From Collinsella sp. AF02-46-1 (GTDB taxonomy: Bacteria; Actinomycetota; Coriobacteriia; Coriobacteriales; Coriobacteriaceae): a stretch of 64,000 bases of DNA. The DNA is taken from NCBI RefSeq assembly GCF_003465825.1, contig NZ_QSBV01000007.1, forward strand, positions 1 through 64,000. The letters are read 5' to 3'. Shown in pieces: positions 41,745 through 50,777 of this stretch. Position numbers and translations under genes: made by a program. The notes beneath the pieces were generated by a model. The model was not told the origin of the DNA. It ran no database searches and worked only from the letters and a program-made list of their open reading frames with translations. Each line of letters starts with the position of its first letter. Position 1 is the first letter of the stretch.

Positions 41745-43328
41745 ATGTCTGATCGTTTGACGGTCCTGACGTCTAAGAGCGTCTTTACCGGTACGGGGGA
41801 CCTGCCGTTTGAAGGTTTCGTAGCGGTCCGTGGCAATCGAATTGAGGCTGTTGGCACCAAGTGTGAGTTAGCTTCGTATTTGACCCAGGCGGACGAGGTA
41901 GTTGACCTGGGCGACCGCACCGTCATGCCTGGCCTGATCGATGTGCATACCTTCTATACAGGCTGGGCGCTGCGGACGTTGGGGCCTGATCTGTCCGGCA
42001 TCGCTGATGCCAAAGAGGCCGTGTCGCTCTTGCGTGCATGGAAAGAAGATCATCCGGATTGCGCGGCGGCTTTTGGCCACAACCTACCCGAAACGTTGGC
42101 ATCGGATGCCGAGAACGCAAATACGGCGGCTGTGTTTGACGATTGTTTTGGCGATATCCCTGTCGTCTGCTTTACACCGGGTGCGGAGACCTGCGTTCTC
42201 AATGCTGCCGCCAGTGCGCGATACGGCTTCACACCCCAGGCGTGCTATGCCGAGAAGATCTGGCGCATGATGAGCGATTTCCTCGCGCTGCCCGAGGTAC
42301 GTGCGGGGTATTCGGACTACATGAGCATGCTTAACGAGCGCGGCGTTACCGCCATCAAGGAGATGGCGTTTGATGACTACTACGGTTTTGCCGACGAAAT
42401 GGCTCGCCGTGAAGAATCTGGTGAGCTGACGGTTCGCGTCTCTATGATGTCGCAGCCGGTGGGTGCCGGTGCAAATCTGTCGTATGCTCGCGAGGCACGA
42501 GAGCGCTTTCGGGGACCGTTCGTTCGTTTTTCTGGCTTCAACCGTATGACCGATCGCGGCGTATGGGCGGGGCTTGCCGAGATGATTGACCCCTATGAGG
42601 ACACGGCCGATGCGGGAGCTGCCGGCAAGACGGTTGTCGAGGAGCCCGAGTGGGATCTGATTGAGAACGAGCTGCGCGCAATTGATGCTGACGGCTTCCG
42701 ATATTCCTTGCATTGCCAGGGCGATGGCGCCGTTCGTCGCACCGTGGCGCTCTATGCCTCGCTGCCTCGAGACGAGCATGGACGGTTGCTTCGCCGCCAT
42801 GCGATTACCGATCTCGAGAACTCTGATCCGACCGATCTTGTCGAGTTTGGCAAGTTAGGTGGAATTTGCGAGGTCTATCCGCAGATTTTGACGCTGGACC
42901 GGCGCGAGGATTGCCTGTCGATGATGCGTCGACAAATTGGCGAGACGCGACTTTTGCACAGCTGGAATCGCCACGGCATGGAAGATTCCGGATGCACGGT
43001 GTGCTGTGGTACGGATTTGCCACTGCTGATTCCGAGCCTGGGCGAGTCAATCTACAGCGCGTGCGGTGGATACTTCGACGATGGGCTGCCCGTGAATGAG
43101 GCCAACGCGCTGACGCTTGTCGAGCTCTTGCGTGCTTGGACTGCCGGGGGCGCGTACGATCTGATGCGCGAAGACGAACTGGGTACGCTTGAGGTCGGCA
43201 AGCTTGCCGATATCTGCGTGCTCGATCGGGATGTGTTCGACCTCGATTATCGCGACGCACGCGATCTTTCGGTTGATATGACGATGTCGGACGGACAAAT
43301 CGTGTTCGATCGAAATAAGGAGGCATAA
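41745..43328 (+). CDS. YtcJ-like amidohydrolase
   Basis: A 527-residue metal-dependent hydrolase of the amidohydrolase_3 group. It has an N-terminal beta-sandwich entry (VMPGLIDVH; the usual HxH is reduced to a single His followed by TFYTG), the SLHCQGDGAVRR metal-site segment, and a late GTDLP Asp. The altered first metal motif is noteworthy. In this operon it may release an acyl, peptide or other amide from a glycated substrate (inference). The ATG at 41745 follows AGGTGG. Confidence 0.78.
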   Translation: MSDRLTVLTSKSVFTGTGDLPFEGFVAVRGNRIEAVGTKCELASYLTQADEVVDLGDRTVMPGLIDVHTFYTGWALRTLGPDLSGIADAKEAVSLLRAWKEDHPDCAAAFGHNLPETLASDAENANTAAVFDDCFGDIPVVCFTPGAETCVLNAAASARYGFTPQACYAEKIWRMMSDFLALPEVRAGYSDYMSMLNERGVTAIKEMAFDDYYGFADEMARREESGELTVRVSMMSQPVGAGANLSYAREARERFRGPFVRFSGFNRMTDRGVWAGLAEMIDPYEDTADAGAAGKTVVEEPEWDLIENELRAIDADGFRYSLHCQGDGAVRRTVALYASLPRDEHGRLLRRHAITDLENSDPTDLVEFGKLGGICEVYPQILTLDRREDCLSMMRRQIGETRLLHSWNRHGMEDSGCTVCCGTDLPLLIPSLGESIYSACGGYFDDGLPVNEANALTLVELLRAWTAGGAYDLMREDELGTLEVGKLADICVLDRDVFDLDYRDARDLSVDMTMSDGQIVFDRNKEA

Positions 43329-43329
43329 G

Positions 43330-44181
43330 ATGTCTGAATCCAAACCGACGCTGCGCCGCGAACAGATTGCGGGCATGAATATCCACTACATCATGTGGTC
43401 GCTCGATTACTTCCTTGATGTGCAGCAGCGTTTGGGCTTTGAGTCCATTGAGCTGTGGTGTGCGGAGCCGCATGTGACGCTCGACCACACGGGCTACTTT
43501 GAGGCTGAGGTCCTGGCGAAAAAGGCTGCAGACCGTGGGCTTAGGTATCGTACTCTGTGCCCCGAGAATGTTGTCTATCCTTGGCAGTACTGCGCACGCA
43601 AACCGCTGCATGAACAGCGCAGCCTGGCGTACTTTAAGCACGGCATTGAGCTTGCCGAGGTACTTGGGTGCGACCGTATGTCCGTCAACTCGGGCTGGGG
43701 CGACTGGGACGAGGACCGCGAGGAAGCCTGGAAGCGCAGCCGCGAGCACTTGTCCATTCTGGCGGAGTATGCCGGTGAGCACGGTCTGGTGCTTACGATG
43801 GAAAGCCTGCGTCCCGAGGAGAGCAACCTTGTAACGACGGTTTCCGATGCGAAGCGCATGATTGACGAGGTCGCGAGCCCGTACTTACAGCCCATGGTTG
43901 ATACAACCGCGATGGGCGTTGCGGGCGAGACGCTCGAGGACTGGTTTGCCGCCTTTGGTGATGGGGCAATTCACGAGATGCACTTTATCGACGGTGACCC
44001 GTATGGCCATCTGGTGTGGGGCGATGGCAAGCACGATATGGACGCCTTCGTCGCCACGCTTAATGCCCATGGTTTCGATGGCATGCTGGGCCAGGAAATC
44101 ACGGACGGGCGTTACTACGATGACCCGGCGGCGGCAGATGCCAAGAACATGGCCGCATTCGAGAAATATCTGATTGACTAA
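43330..44181 (+). CDS. Sugar epimerase of the FrlC type (TIM barrel)
   Basis: A 283-residue AP-endonuclease-2-like TIM barrel resembling FrlC, which interconverts fructoselysine and psicoselysine. Shared layout: FESIELWCAEPH, the LCPENVVYPW segment, and TMESLRPEESNLVTTV with the catalytic Glu. A second catalytic Glu is in GQEIT. It would let the cell use the C3-epimer of the Amadori product. AAGGAGG precedes the ATG. Confidence 0.8.
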   Translation: MSESKPTLRREQIAGMNIHYIMWSLDYFLDVQQRLGFESIELWCAEPHVTLDHTGYFEAEVLAKKAADRGLRYRTLCPENVVYPWQYCARKPLHEQRSLAYFKHGIELAEVLGCDRMSVNSGWGDWDEDREEAWKRSREHLSILAEYAGEHGLVLTMESLRPEESNLVTTVSDAKRMIDEVASPYLQPMVDTTAMGVAGETLEDWFAAFGDGAIHEMHFIDGDPYGHLVWGDGKHDMDAFVATLNAHGFDGMLGQEITDGRYYDDPAAADAKNMAAFEKYLID

Positions 44182-44243
44182 ACCAACTATCGGCCACGCA
44201 GCCAACGTCATTGATTGCGGACCAAACAAGAAAGGAACTGGAT

Positions 44244-45212
44244 ATGAACGCACACGATCTGATCAAAGAGGCAATTGCCGAGAAGGGCAAGTTCGACAGC
44301 GTCTACTGGATTGCTTGCGGTGGCTCCATGATCGATTTGATCCCGGCTCATGAGCTTCTGCAGCGCGAGGCAACCACCTTCACTTCGTATATCTATACGG
44401 CTCGCGAGTTTGATATCATGCGCCCGCGCCGCTTGGGTGAGAAATCCCTGGTCATTGCTTGCAGCCACAGTGGCAACACCCCCGAGGTCGTCGAGGGCTG
44501 TGAGATTGCCCTTGCTGCCGGCGCTACGGTGATCGCCCAGACCGACAACGCTGGATCCAAGATTGACTCCGGCAAGTGGACCACGTGGGTCTACCCGTGG
44601 GGCGAGGGCGTGCCGCAGGCCGAGGTCCCCGCTGGCATTTCGCTGTCGCTTGCGGCCGAGCTGCTCGATCAGCAGGAGGGCTACGCCGATCTTGCCGATA
44701 TGTATGCCGGTATCGCCGAGATGGATAAGATTCTTCCCCCGGCACGTGAGAAGGTAAATGCCGAGCTAGGCGATCGTTTTGCCAAGCTTTGCCAGGAGCA
44801 CGAGTTCTTCTACATTCTGGGCAGCGGTCCCAACTTTAGCCAGACCTACGGTTTCGCTATCTGCTCTCTTATGGAGATGCAGTGGCAGCACTGCAGCTAC
44901 ATCCACTCTGCCGAGTACTTCCACGGCCCCTTCGAGGCTACTCAGGATGGCGTTTTTTACTTCCTGCAGATGGGCTCCAGCGAGTGCCGTGCCATGGACG
45001 AGCGCGCCCTTGCGTTCCTTAAGACGCATACCGATACGCTGATGGTGCTCGATGCCAAGGAGTACGGTATGGAAGCCGTGCCGGCGAGCGTCCGTGCCTA
45101 TCTGGACCCGGTGCTGTTCTACGCCATGAACTGCGAGCTGCGTGCTGCACGCGGCAAGGTGTTTGATCACGATCCCGATTTCCGTCGCTATATGGGTGTT
45201 GTCGAGTACTAG
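44244..45212 (+). CDS. SIS-domain deglycase of the FrlB type
   Basis: A 322-residue double-SIS protein resembling fructoselysine 6-phosphate deglycase. SIS motifs WIACGGSM and ACSHSGNTPEVVEG bind the phosphosugar; the second SIS domain includes SAEYFHGPFEA. The end DFRRYMGVVEY closely follows the FrlB C terminus. The expected reaction yields glucose 6-phosphate and the free amine. The ATG at 44244 follows AAAGGAAC. Confidence 0.85.
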   Translation: MNAHDLIKEAIAEKGKFDSVYWIACGGSMIDLIPAHELLQREATTFTSYIYTAREFDIMRPRRLGEKSLVIACSHSGNTPEVVEGCEIALAAGATVIAQTDNAGSKIDSGKWTTWVYPWGEGVPQAEVPAGISLSLAAELLDQQEGYADLADMYAGIAEMDKILPPAREKVNAELGDRFAKLCQEHEFFYILGSGPNFSQTYGFAICSLMEMQWQHCSYIHSAEYFHGPFEATQDGVFYFLQMGSSECRAMDERALAFLKTHTDTLMVLDAKEYGMEAVPASVRAYLDPVLFYAMNCELRAARGKVFDHDPDFRRYMGVVEY

Positions 45213-45226
45213 AAGGGGCAAAGGCC

Positions 45227-46090
45227 ATGGCATTTAACGTTAACGCGCTCGGATTTGGCGACAACGTCGTCGATCGCTACGAGCATATCCACACCATGTA
45301 TCCCGGCGGCAATGCGGTGAACTTCGCCGTTTATGCCAAGAAATGCGGTGCCGCACGCTCTGCATACATGGGCATTTTTGGCAATGACGCCGCTGCCGAG
45401 CATGTCATTACAAGCCTCGAGGATGAGGGTATCGAGCTTGACAAGTGCGAGCAGATGATTGGCGAGAACGGAGCGGCTCGCGTGACCGTCGTTGACGGTG
45501 ACCGTGTCTTCCTCGGCTCCAACGAGGGCGGTATCCGTGGCGATGCGCGCTATGTTCTCGATCGCTTTGACCTTTCGTACATGAAGCAGTTCGATGTGGT
45601 TCATTCGGGCAACTATTGCTTCACCGAGCGCGAGCTGCCCAAGTTGAAGGCTGCGGGCGTCACGGTCTCTTTTGACTTTTCGGACGACTCCACCGACGAG
45701 TACTACGAGCAGATTGCGCCCTATGTCGATTTTGCTTTCTTTAGTGCGGCGGATGCCGCGAGTGAGGACGAGATTCGCGAGCGTCTGGCATGGGTGAAGG
45801 ATCTGGGTCCGCGTTTTGTGTCGGCTACGGCGGGCGCCGAGGGCTGCATCGCTTACGACGGCGAGCGTTATTACCGCCAGCTGGCTAAACCGGTAACGGA
45901 CATGAAGGACACCATGGGGGCGGGCGACTCGTTCCTCACCTCGTTTTTGATGTGCTATCTCGATTCCGCCAAGCGTGGTGAGGGTGGCGCCGAGGCCATC
46001 GAGCGCGCGCTCGACTTTGCTGCCGGGTTTGCCTCGACCGTGTGCGGCATGGAAGGTTCTTGGGGCCACGGAGCACCAATCGTCGAATAG
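45227..46090 (+). CDS. PfkB-family kinase, FrlD-like (first copy)
   Basis: A 287-residue ribokinase-fold sugar kinase. GFGDNVVDRY and PGGNAVNFAVYAKK match fructoselysine 6-kinase FrlD, as do VSFDFSDD and the PfkB signature DTMGAGDSF with the catalytic Asp. It would phosphorylate the fructosamine at C6 before the deglycase acts. It follows the deglycase gene by 14 bases. Confidence 0.85.
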   Translation: MAFNVNALGFGDNVVDRYEHIHTMYPGGNAVNFAVYAKKCGAARSAYMGIFGNDAAAEHVITSLEDEGIELDKCEQMIGENGAARVTVVDGDRVFLGSNEGGIRGDARYVLDRFDLSYMKQFDVVHSGNYCFTERELPKLKAAGVTVSFDFSDDSTDEYYEQIAPYVDFAFFSAADAASEDEIRERLAWVKDLGPRFVSATAGAEGCIAYDGERYYRQLAKPVTDMKDTMGAGDSFLTSFLMCYLDSAKRGEGGAEAIERALDFAAGFASTVCGMEGSWGHGAPIVE

Positions 46091-46160
46091 CTTAAGAAAG
46101 CGTACGGCGGTCTGGCTATGAGGCCTTGGACAGCCGATGCAAAACAATAAGCGAAACGCG

Positions 46161-46196
46161 AAAAGGGGGCTCGCCATGTGGTGGGTCCCCTTTTGA
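46161..46196 (+). terminator. Intra-operon hairpin between the two kinases
   Basis: AAAAGGGG / CCCCTTTT with an 18-nt loop; the T-run is inside the stem. It probably reduces expression of the downstream half of the operon. Confidence 0.6.
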
Positions 46197-46211
46197 ACAT
46201 TGGAGAAGACC

Positions 46212-47012
46212 ATGGGTATTAAAGCGTGTGCGGCTGGTTTTTGCTGTGCGGACGTCTATCAAAACATCGGCGTGTTCTATCCGACTGGTAATGGCATTGA
46301 CTGGGGTATCCATCTTGCACGAATGGGCGTTTCGGTATCCGCCGTGTCGGTTGTCGGCAAGGACGAGTACGGAGACAAGATGAGAGAGGCGCTGGCCGCC
46401 GAGGGGTTTGATATCTCTCATCTGCGGGTGGAGGATGGCGACACCTCGGTGATGCTCATGGCATTGAAAGACGGCGTCGATCGCGTGCATCTCGAGGCAA
46501 TCGATGGCGTAATGGAGACATATCGTCCGAATGAAGATGACCGGGCGTTTATCCTAGAGCATGACATCATTCATACCGACCTGTTTGGCAATTGTTTGGA
46601 CCTCCTGCCCGAGTGGCATGATGCGGGCAAGACGGTGGTTATGGACTTCTCGGTGTTCAGCCAGGATCCCGAATATGCCTGCGAGAATCATTTTCCCTAC
46701 GTTGACTACGCATTTATGTCGTTTGAAGATGACACTCCGGAGCTGCGGGACTGGGTACGTCACGCGCAGGAATTGGGGCCGCGCGTTGCGGTTGCCACGC
46801 TTGGCGAGAAGGGAAGCATTGCCTATGACGGTGAGCGCTTCTATGAGTGCGGGATCGTGCCGGCGGAGAAGGTCGTTAATACCGTGGGTGCCGGCGACTC
46901 GTATATCGCCGGGTTTACCAAGGGCGTGATCGATGGCCTTGATATTCCGGCGTGTATGAAGGCGGGCGCTGAGCTGTCGTCCCGAGTGATCGGTTCGTTT
47001 GAGCCGTACTAG
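46212..47012 (+). CDS. PfkB-family kinase, FrlD-like (second copy)
   Basis: A 266-residue paralogue of the preceding kinase with the signature NTVGAGDSYIAGF. Its sugar-binding N terminus reads FYPTGNGIDWGIHLARMG, where the GG of the first copy's PGGNAVN is replaced by TGNGID. The two kinases therefore probably handle different sugars or isomers. The ATG at 46212 follows GGAGAAG. Confidence 0.83.
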   Translation: MGIKACAAGFCCADVYQNIGVFYPTGNGIDWGIHLARMGVSVSAVSVVGKDEYGDKMREALAAEGFDISHLRVEDGDTSVMLMALKDGVDRVHLEAIDGVMETYRPNEDDRAFILEHDIIHTDLFGNCLDLLPEWHDAGKTVVMDFSVFSQDPEYACENHFPYVDYAFMSFEDDTPELRDWVRHAQELGPRVAVATLGEKGSIAYDGERFYECGIVPAEKVVNTVGAGDSYIAGFTKGVIDGLDIPACMKAGAELSSRVIGSFEPY

Positions 47013-47039
47013 GGTCAAATGCTTGGAAAGGAGTACGAA

Positions 47040-47900
47040 ATGGTTATCGACATGTTGGTCCATCCTATGCTCTACGGCGAGATCTGTACGCCGGGTGATG
47101 AGCCTGATGGATTCGGTTTTTGGTCACGAGAATTTGGTATGGGGCATATGGGCCCCATGGATTGGGATGAGCTTCAAGTCGAGATGGACGTCTGCGATGT
47201 GCAGAAGAGCGTGCTCATGCCGCTCGATGTAACCACGGCATGCGGAGGGCACTTTGGCACCAATGACCAGATTGCCATGCTGGTTGCCGCACATCCCGAT
47301 CGTCTGTGGGGATTTGCGAGCGTAGACCCGCAGGTGAGCGGTGCCGCAGACGAATTGGAGCGCGCCTTTACCGAGTTGGGGGCAAAGGGGCTTTGCCTGC
47401 ATCCTGCAAAGCAGGGTTTTGCCCCCGATGATGCTGTGGCCGAGCCGCTTTACGAACTGTGCGAGCGCTATAACAAGCCGGTGGTTTTCCATGCCGGTAT
47501 GTCTTGGGAGCCGGGCGCAGAGCTCTCGCGCAGTAACCCGCTTGCATTTGAGCACACAATCGCAACGCATCCAAATGTGCGTTTTAGTTTGACCCATTTT
47601 GGCTGGCCCTGGGTGCGCGAGACCGTGGCGATGCTGCTCAAGTATCCCAACTGCTACGCGGACACCTCTATCACTTACATCGATTCGCCCGAGGAGATGA
47701 TGCAGCGTCTTTTCACGGTCGATATGGGGCCGCTGTGGTATGAGCGCGCGCTATCGCACCAAGTGATGTTCGCCAGCAATACGCCGCGCTTCCGTGCATT
47801 CAAACTCAAGCGGGCGCTCGATACCGTGCCCATGCGCGATGATGCGCGAGAAAGGCTCTACTGGGGTAATGCCCTGCGTTTTCTTGAAGGGGATGAGTGA
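47040..47900 (+). CDS. Amidohydrolase_2 (ACMSD-like) family protein
   Basis: A 286-residue TIM-barrel hydrolase or decarboxylase-like enzyme. It begins VIDMLVHPM, where the usual DxHxH is reduced to one His, and continues with GAKGLCLHPAKQGF, VVFHAG, LTHFGWPW and a final YWGNALRFL. Substrate unknown; a lactone or acyl conjugate in the operon's pathway is possible. AAAGGAG precedes the ATG at 47040. Confidence 0.78.
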   Translation: MVIDMLVHPMLYGEICTPGDEPDGFGFWSREFGMGHMGPMDWDELQVEMDVCDVQKSVLMPLDVTTACGGHFGTNDQIAMLVAAHPDRLWGFASVDPQVSGAADELERAFTELGAKGLCLHPAKQGFAPDDAVAEPLYELCERYNKPVVFHAGMSWEPGAELSRSNPLAFEHTIATHPNVRFSLTHFGWPWVRETVAMLLKYPNCYADTSITYIDSPEEMMQRLFTVDMGPLWYERALSHQVMFASNTPRFRAFKLKRALDTVPMRDDARERLYWGNALRFLEGDE

Positions 47901-47902
47901 AC

Positions 47903-48331
47903 ATGGTGACGCTCGAGACATTGAGCTATCTATCGACTGCTCCGGACCAGTTCATCGATATTACCGAGGACGTGCACGCTGCCATCGAACGCAGCTCGGT
48001 GACCAATGGCTTGGCGGCGATTATTTTGTCGCATACGACCTGCGGAATCGTGGTAAACGAGGGGCTGCCCTGCGTGGAGACGGATCTTATGGAGACGCTT
48101 GATCGCATCGCCCCGCTAGATGCCCCCTATGCGCATGCACACTTCCTGCCGAGCTATGGAGCCACCGGCAACAACTCCTGTGGGCATATCAAGAGCATGA
48201 TTTGTGGAAACAGCTGCTTCTTTCCCGTCCAAGATGGCCACATCGTGTGTGGAGGTGCGCAGAACATCTATCTTGCGGAGTTTGACGGTCCGCAGAAGCG
48301 AAAAGTGTACGTCGAGGTGCTGGGGGAGTAA
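47903..48331 (+). CDS. YjbQ-family (UPF0047) protein
   Basis: A 142-residue protein of the YjbQ family, recognised by SHTTCGIVVNEG, NNSCGHIKSMICG and IYLAEFDGPQKRK. Family members can show weak thiamine phosphate synthase-like activity; the physiological role is open. The usual NSDAHIK His/Asp pattern is changed to NSCGHIK. The start ATG lies three bases after the stop of the preceding gene. Confidence 0.85.
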   Translation: MVTLETLSYLSTAPDQFIDITEDVHAAIERSSVTNGLAAIILSHTTCGIVVNEGLPCVETDLMETLDRIAPLDAPYAHAHFLPSYGATGNNSCGHIKSMICGNSCFFPVQDGHIVCGGAQNIYLAEFDGPQKRKVYVEVLGE

Positions 48332-48364
48332 CGTCCCTGCAATAACCCTATGAAGGAGCACGCT

Positions 48365-49174
48365 ATGTCGTTTCTAACCTCGATGTTCAAGACCGAAAAG
48401 CCGGTTATCGGAATGCTGCACCTGCGTCCTCTGCCGGGCGATCCACTGTATTACCCGGGCGGAAGCGTGTCGCAGGTCGTGGAAGCCGCCAAGCGCGATC
48501 TCGAAGCGTTGCAACGGGGCGGTGTCGATGGCATTTTGATTACCAATGAGCTCTCGATGCCCTATGAGCAGCACGTTTCTCCCTCAACCCTTGCATCGAT
48601 GGGCTATGTAATCGGGGTTCTGTCCCATGATTTGTCGACCCCTTGGGGAGCTGAAGCTATTTACGATGGTGATGCCACAATCGAGCTGTGCGCTGCCGTC
48701 GATGCGCAGTTCACGCGCTGCAATTTTTGCGGTGCCTGGGCCGGTGATCTCGGGCTGATTAACCGAGATTTCGCTCACACCATGCGTCGCAAGACGGCGC
48801 TGCGCCTGGACGACCTCAAGCTTTTTCACTTCATCACGAGCGAGGGGGAGGTTTATCTCAACGACCGCACGACTGCGGACATTGCCGATTCACTTCTCTT
48901 TAATTGCCTACCGGATGCGATGGTCATCGGCGGTTCGGCTGCCGGTCGTGGTGCTTCGGGCGAGCTTGCCGATGAGGTCCGCGAGCGTGTTGGCGAAGTG
49001 CCTGTGGTATGTGGCACCGGTTGTCGCGAAAATACCGTGGCTGACGTATTTGCTCACTACGATGGCGCGTTTGTCGGCACCTGCTTAAAGCGCGACGGAA
49101 AGCTGGATGCCCCGGTTGATGTTGAGCGGGTAGTTCGTTTTATGGCTGCCGCTCGTACGGCGCGAGGGGAGTAG
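48365..49174 (+). CDS. BtpA/SgcQ-family TIM-barrel protein
   Basis: A 269-residue protein beginning KPVIGMLHLRPLPGDP, the hallmark of the BtpA/SgcQ family, with FCGAWAGDLGLI and VVCGTGCRENTV later. SgcQ occurs in sugar-utilisation clusters of enteric bacteria, but its reaction is not established. AAGGAG precedes the ATG at 48365. Confidence 0.85.
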   Translation: MSFLTSMFKTEKPVIGMLHLRPLPGDPLYYPGGSVSQVVEAAKRDLEALQRGGVDGILITNELSMPYEQHVSPSTLASMGYVIGVLSHDLSTPWGAEAIYDGDATIELCAAVDAQFTRCNFCGAWAGDLGLINRDFAHTMRRKTALRLDDLKLFHFITSEGEVYLNDRTTADIADSLLFNCLPDAMVIGGSAAGRGASGELADEVRERVGEVPVVCGTGCRENTVADVFAHYDGAFVGTCLKRDGKLDAPVDVERVVRFMAAARTARGE

Positions 49175-49180
49175 GCACCT

Positions 49181-50698
49181 ATGGCGTTCTATCTGGGTAT
49201 TGATATTGGGACAAGCGCCTCTAAAGGCGTTTTAATCGATGATCGATGCAATATCGTTTGCCAGGCCTCTTGTGGACACGAGACGGACAACCCGCGTGAT
49301 GGATGGTACCAGCATGATGCGGAGGCAGTTTGGTGGGGAGATTTTTGCCGCTTGTCGCGCGAGCTGGTGGTGCGATCGGGGGTTAATGCGGCGCAGATTG
49401 GATGCGTGGGCCTTTCCGCATTGGGTTGCGACTGCGTACCGGTCGATACCGAGTGCAACGCGCTGGCACCCGCGATTTTATATGGAGTCGATGCACGTTC
49501 GAAGCCGCAGATTGACGAGCTTCTTTCCGAATATGGGCCAGATCGCGCACGCGAGCTTTTCGGGCACGATCCCTGTTCGTCAGATATTGCTCCAAAGATC
49601 TTGTGGTTTAAGGAGAATATGCCCGAGGTGCACGAACGTGCCGCGAAGTTCCTGACGGCGTCATCGTTTCTGTGCGCGAAGTTGACGGGGCGTTTTACGG
49701 TGGACCGTTATTTGGCGGAGGATTTTCTTCCCCTATACGATCGCTACACTTGGAAGGTTGATGCTCGGGAATGTGCTCGTTTCTGCCGGCCTGACCAGAT
49801 GGCGGAGGTAATGTCGGCTACCGATATTGCCGGGGTGATTACGCAGCGTGCGGCTGAGGCGACGGGGCTCGTGGCAGGGACACCTGTCTTGGTGGGAACG
49901 GGCGACTCTGGTGCCGAGGCCATTTCGACGGGTGTATTCCGTCCCGGCGATATGATGGTTCAGTTGGGGAGCACGGCGTATTTCATCTACTTAGCTGATC
50001 ATATGGTCGATGATGCTCGCCTGTGGCCAGGGACGTTTATCATTCCCGGAACTTACGGGATCTGCGCGGGGACCAATACAGCGGGTGCACTCACATCGTG
50101 GCTGCGCCAAGAGCTGTATCGCGACGCGGTAGAGGCCGAGGGCCACGGTGGCCCCGATGCATATTCGGTTATGGCGCATGATGCCGCCGATGTGGCGCCG
50201 GGTGCCGATGGGCTCCTGTGTCTGCCGTACTTTGCGGGGGAGCGTACTCCGCTCAACGATCCCGAGGCGCGTGGCGTCTTCTTTGGCCTGACCGGAAGGC
50301 ATACGCGAGCCCATATGGTTCGCGCCGCCTTGGAAGGCGTCGCGTATACCGTTGCATCCCATGTCGACATTATCGAGCGAGAGCATGGACTGCCAATTGG
50401 GCGCATTATGCTTGTCGGAGGTGGAACCAAGAATCCAATTTGGATGCAAGCTATCGCCGACGTATGCGGGCGCGAGGTCTCGGTTGCCAAGGTTACGGTG
50501 GGCGCATGCTTCGGTGATGCTATTATGGCAGCTCTCGCAGGTGGCGCCTATACATCATGGGATGAACTCGCCCGAGTCCTTGGCGTTGCGCAAACAATCG
50601 TGCCCGATATGACTGCCCACGAGCTATATGCGTCGCGTCGTCATATCTTTGACGAATTGTATACACGCAACCGTGATCTCATGCACGAATTGGTGTAA
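49181..50698 (+). CDS. FGGY-family carbohydrate kinase
   Basis: A 505-residue kinase of the xylulokinase/glycerol kinase superfamily. The N-terminal phosphate loop GIDIGTSASKGVLID, the GTGDSGAEAISTG region and the C-terminal LVGGGTKNPIWMQ nucleotide site are intact. The sugar specificity is unclear. As a third kinase in the operon it points to a second phosphorylation route or a released sugar alcohol or ketose. It is the last gene of the operon. Confidence 0.88.
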   Translation: MAFYLGIDIGTSASKGVLIDDRCNIVCQASCGHETDNPRDGWYQHDAEAVWWGDFCRLSRELVVRSGVNAAQIGCVGLSALGCDCVPVDTECNALAPAILYGVDARSKPQIDELLSEYGPDRARELFGHDPCSSDIAPKILWFKENMPEVHERAAKFLTASSFLCAKLTGRFTVDRYLAEDFLPLYDRYTWKVDARECARFCRPDQMAEVMSATDIAGVITQRAAEATGLVAGTPVLVGTGDSGAEAISTGVFRPGDMMVQLGSTAYFIYLADHMVDDARLWPGTFIIPGTYGICAGTNTAGALTSWLRQELYRDAVEAEGHGGPDAYSVMAHDAADVAPGADGLLCLPYFAGERTPLNDPEARGVFFGLTGRHTRAHMVRAALEGVAYTVASHVDIIEREHGLPIGRIMLVGGGTKNPIWMQAIADVCGREVSVAKVTVGACFGDAIMAALAGGAYTSWDELARVLGVAQTIVPDMTAHELYASRRHIFDELYTRNRDLMHELV

Positions 50699-50777
50699 TG
50701 CCGCCGAACTGTACCGCCTTCCAATAAGGACTGCGTTGTGCGATTCGCATGTCCCTTGGCATTTTTGCCCACAGGGG

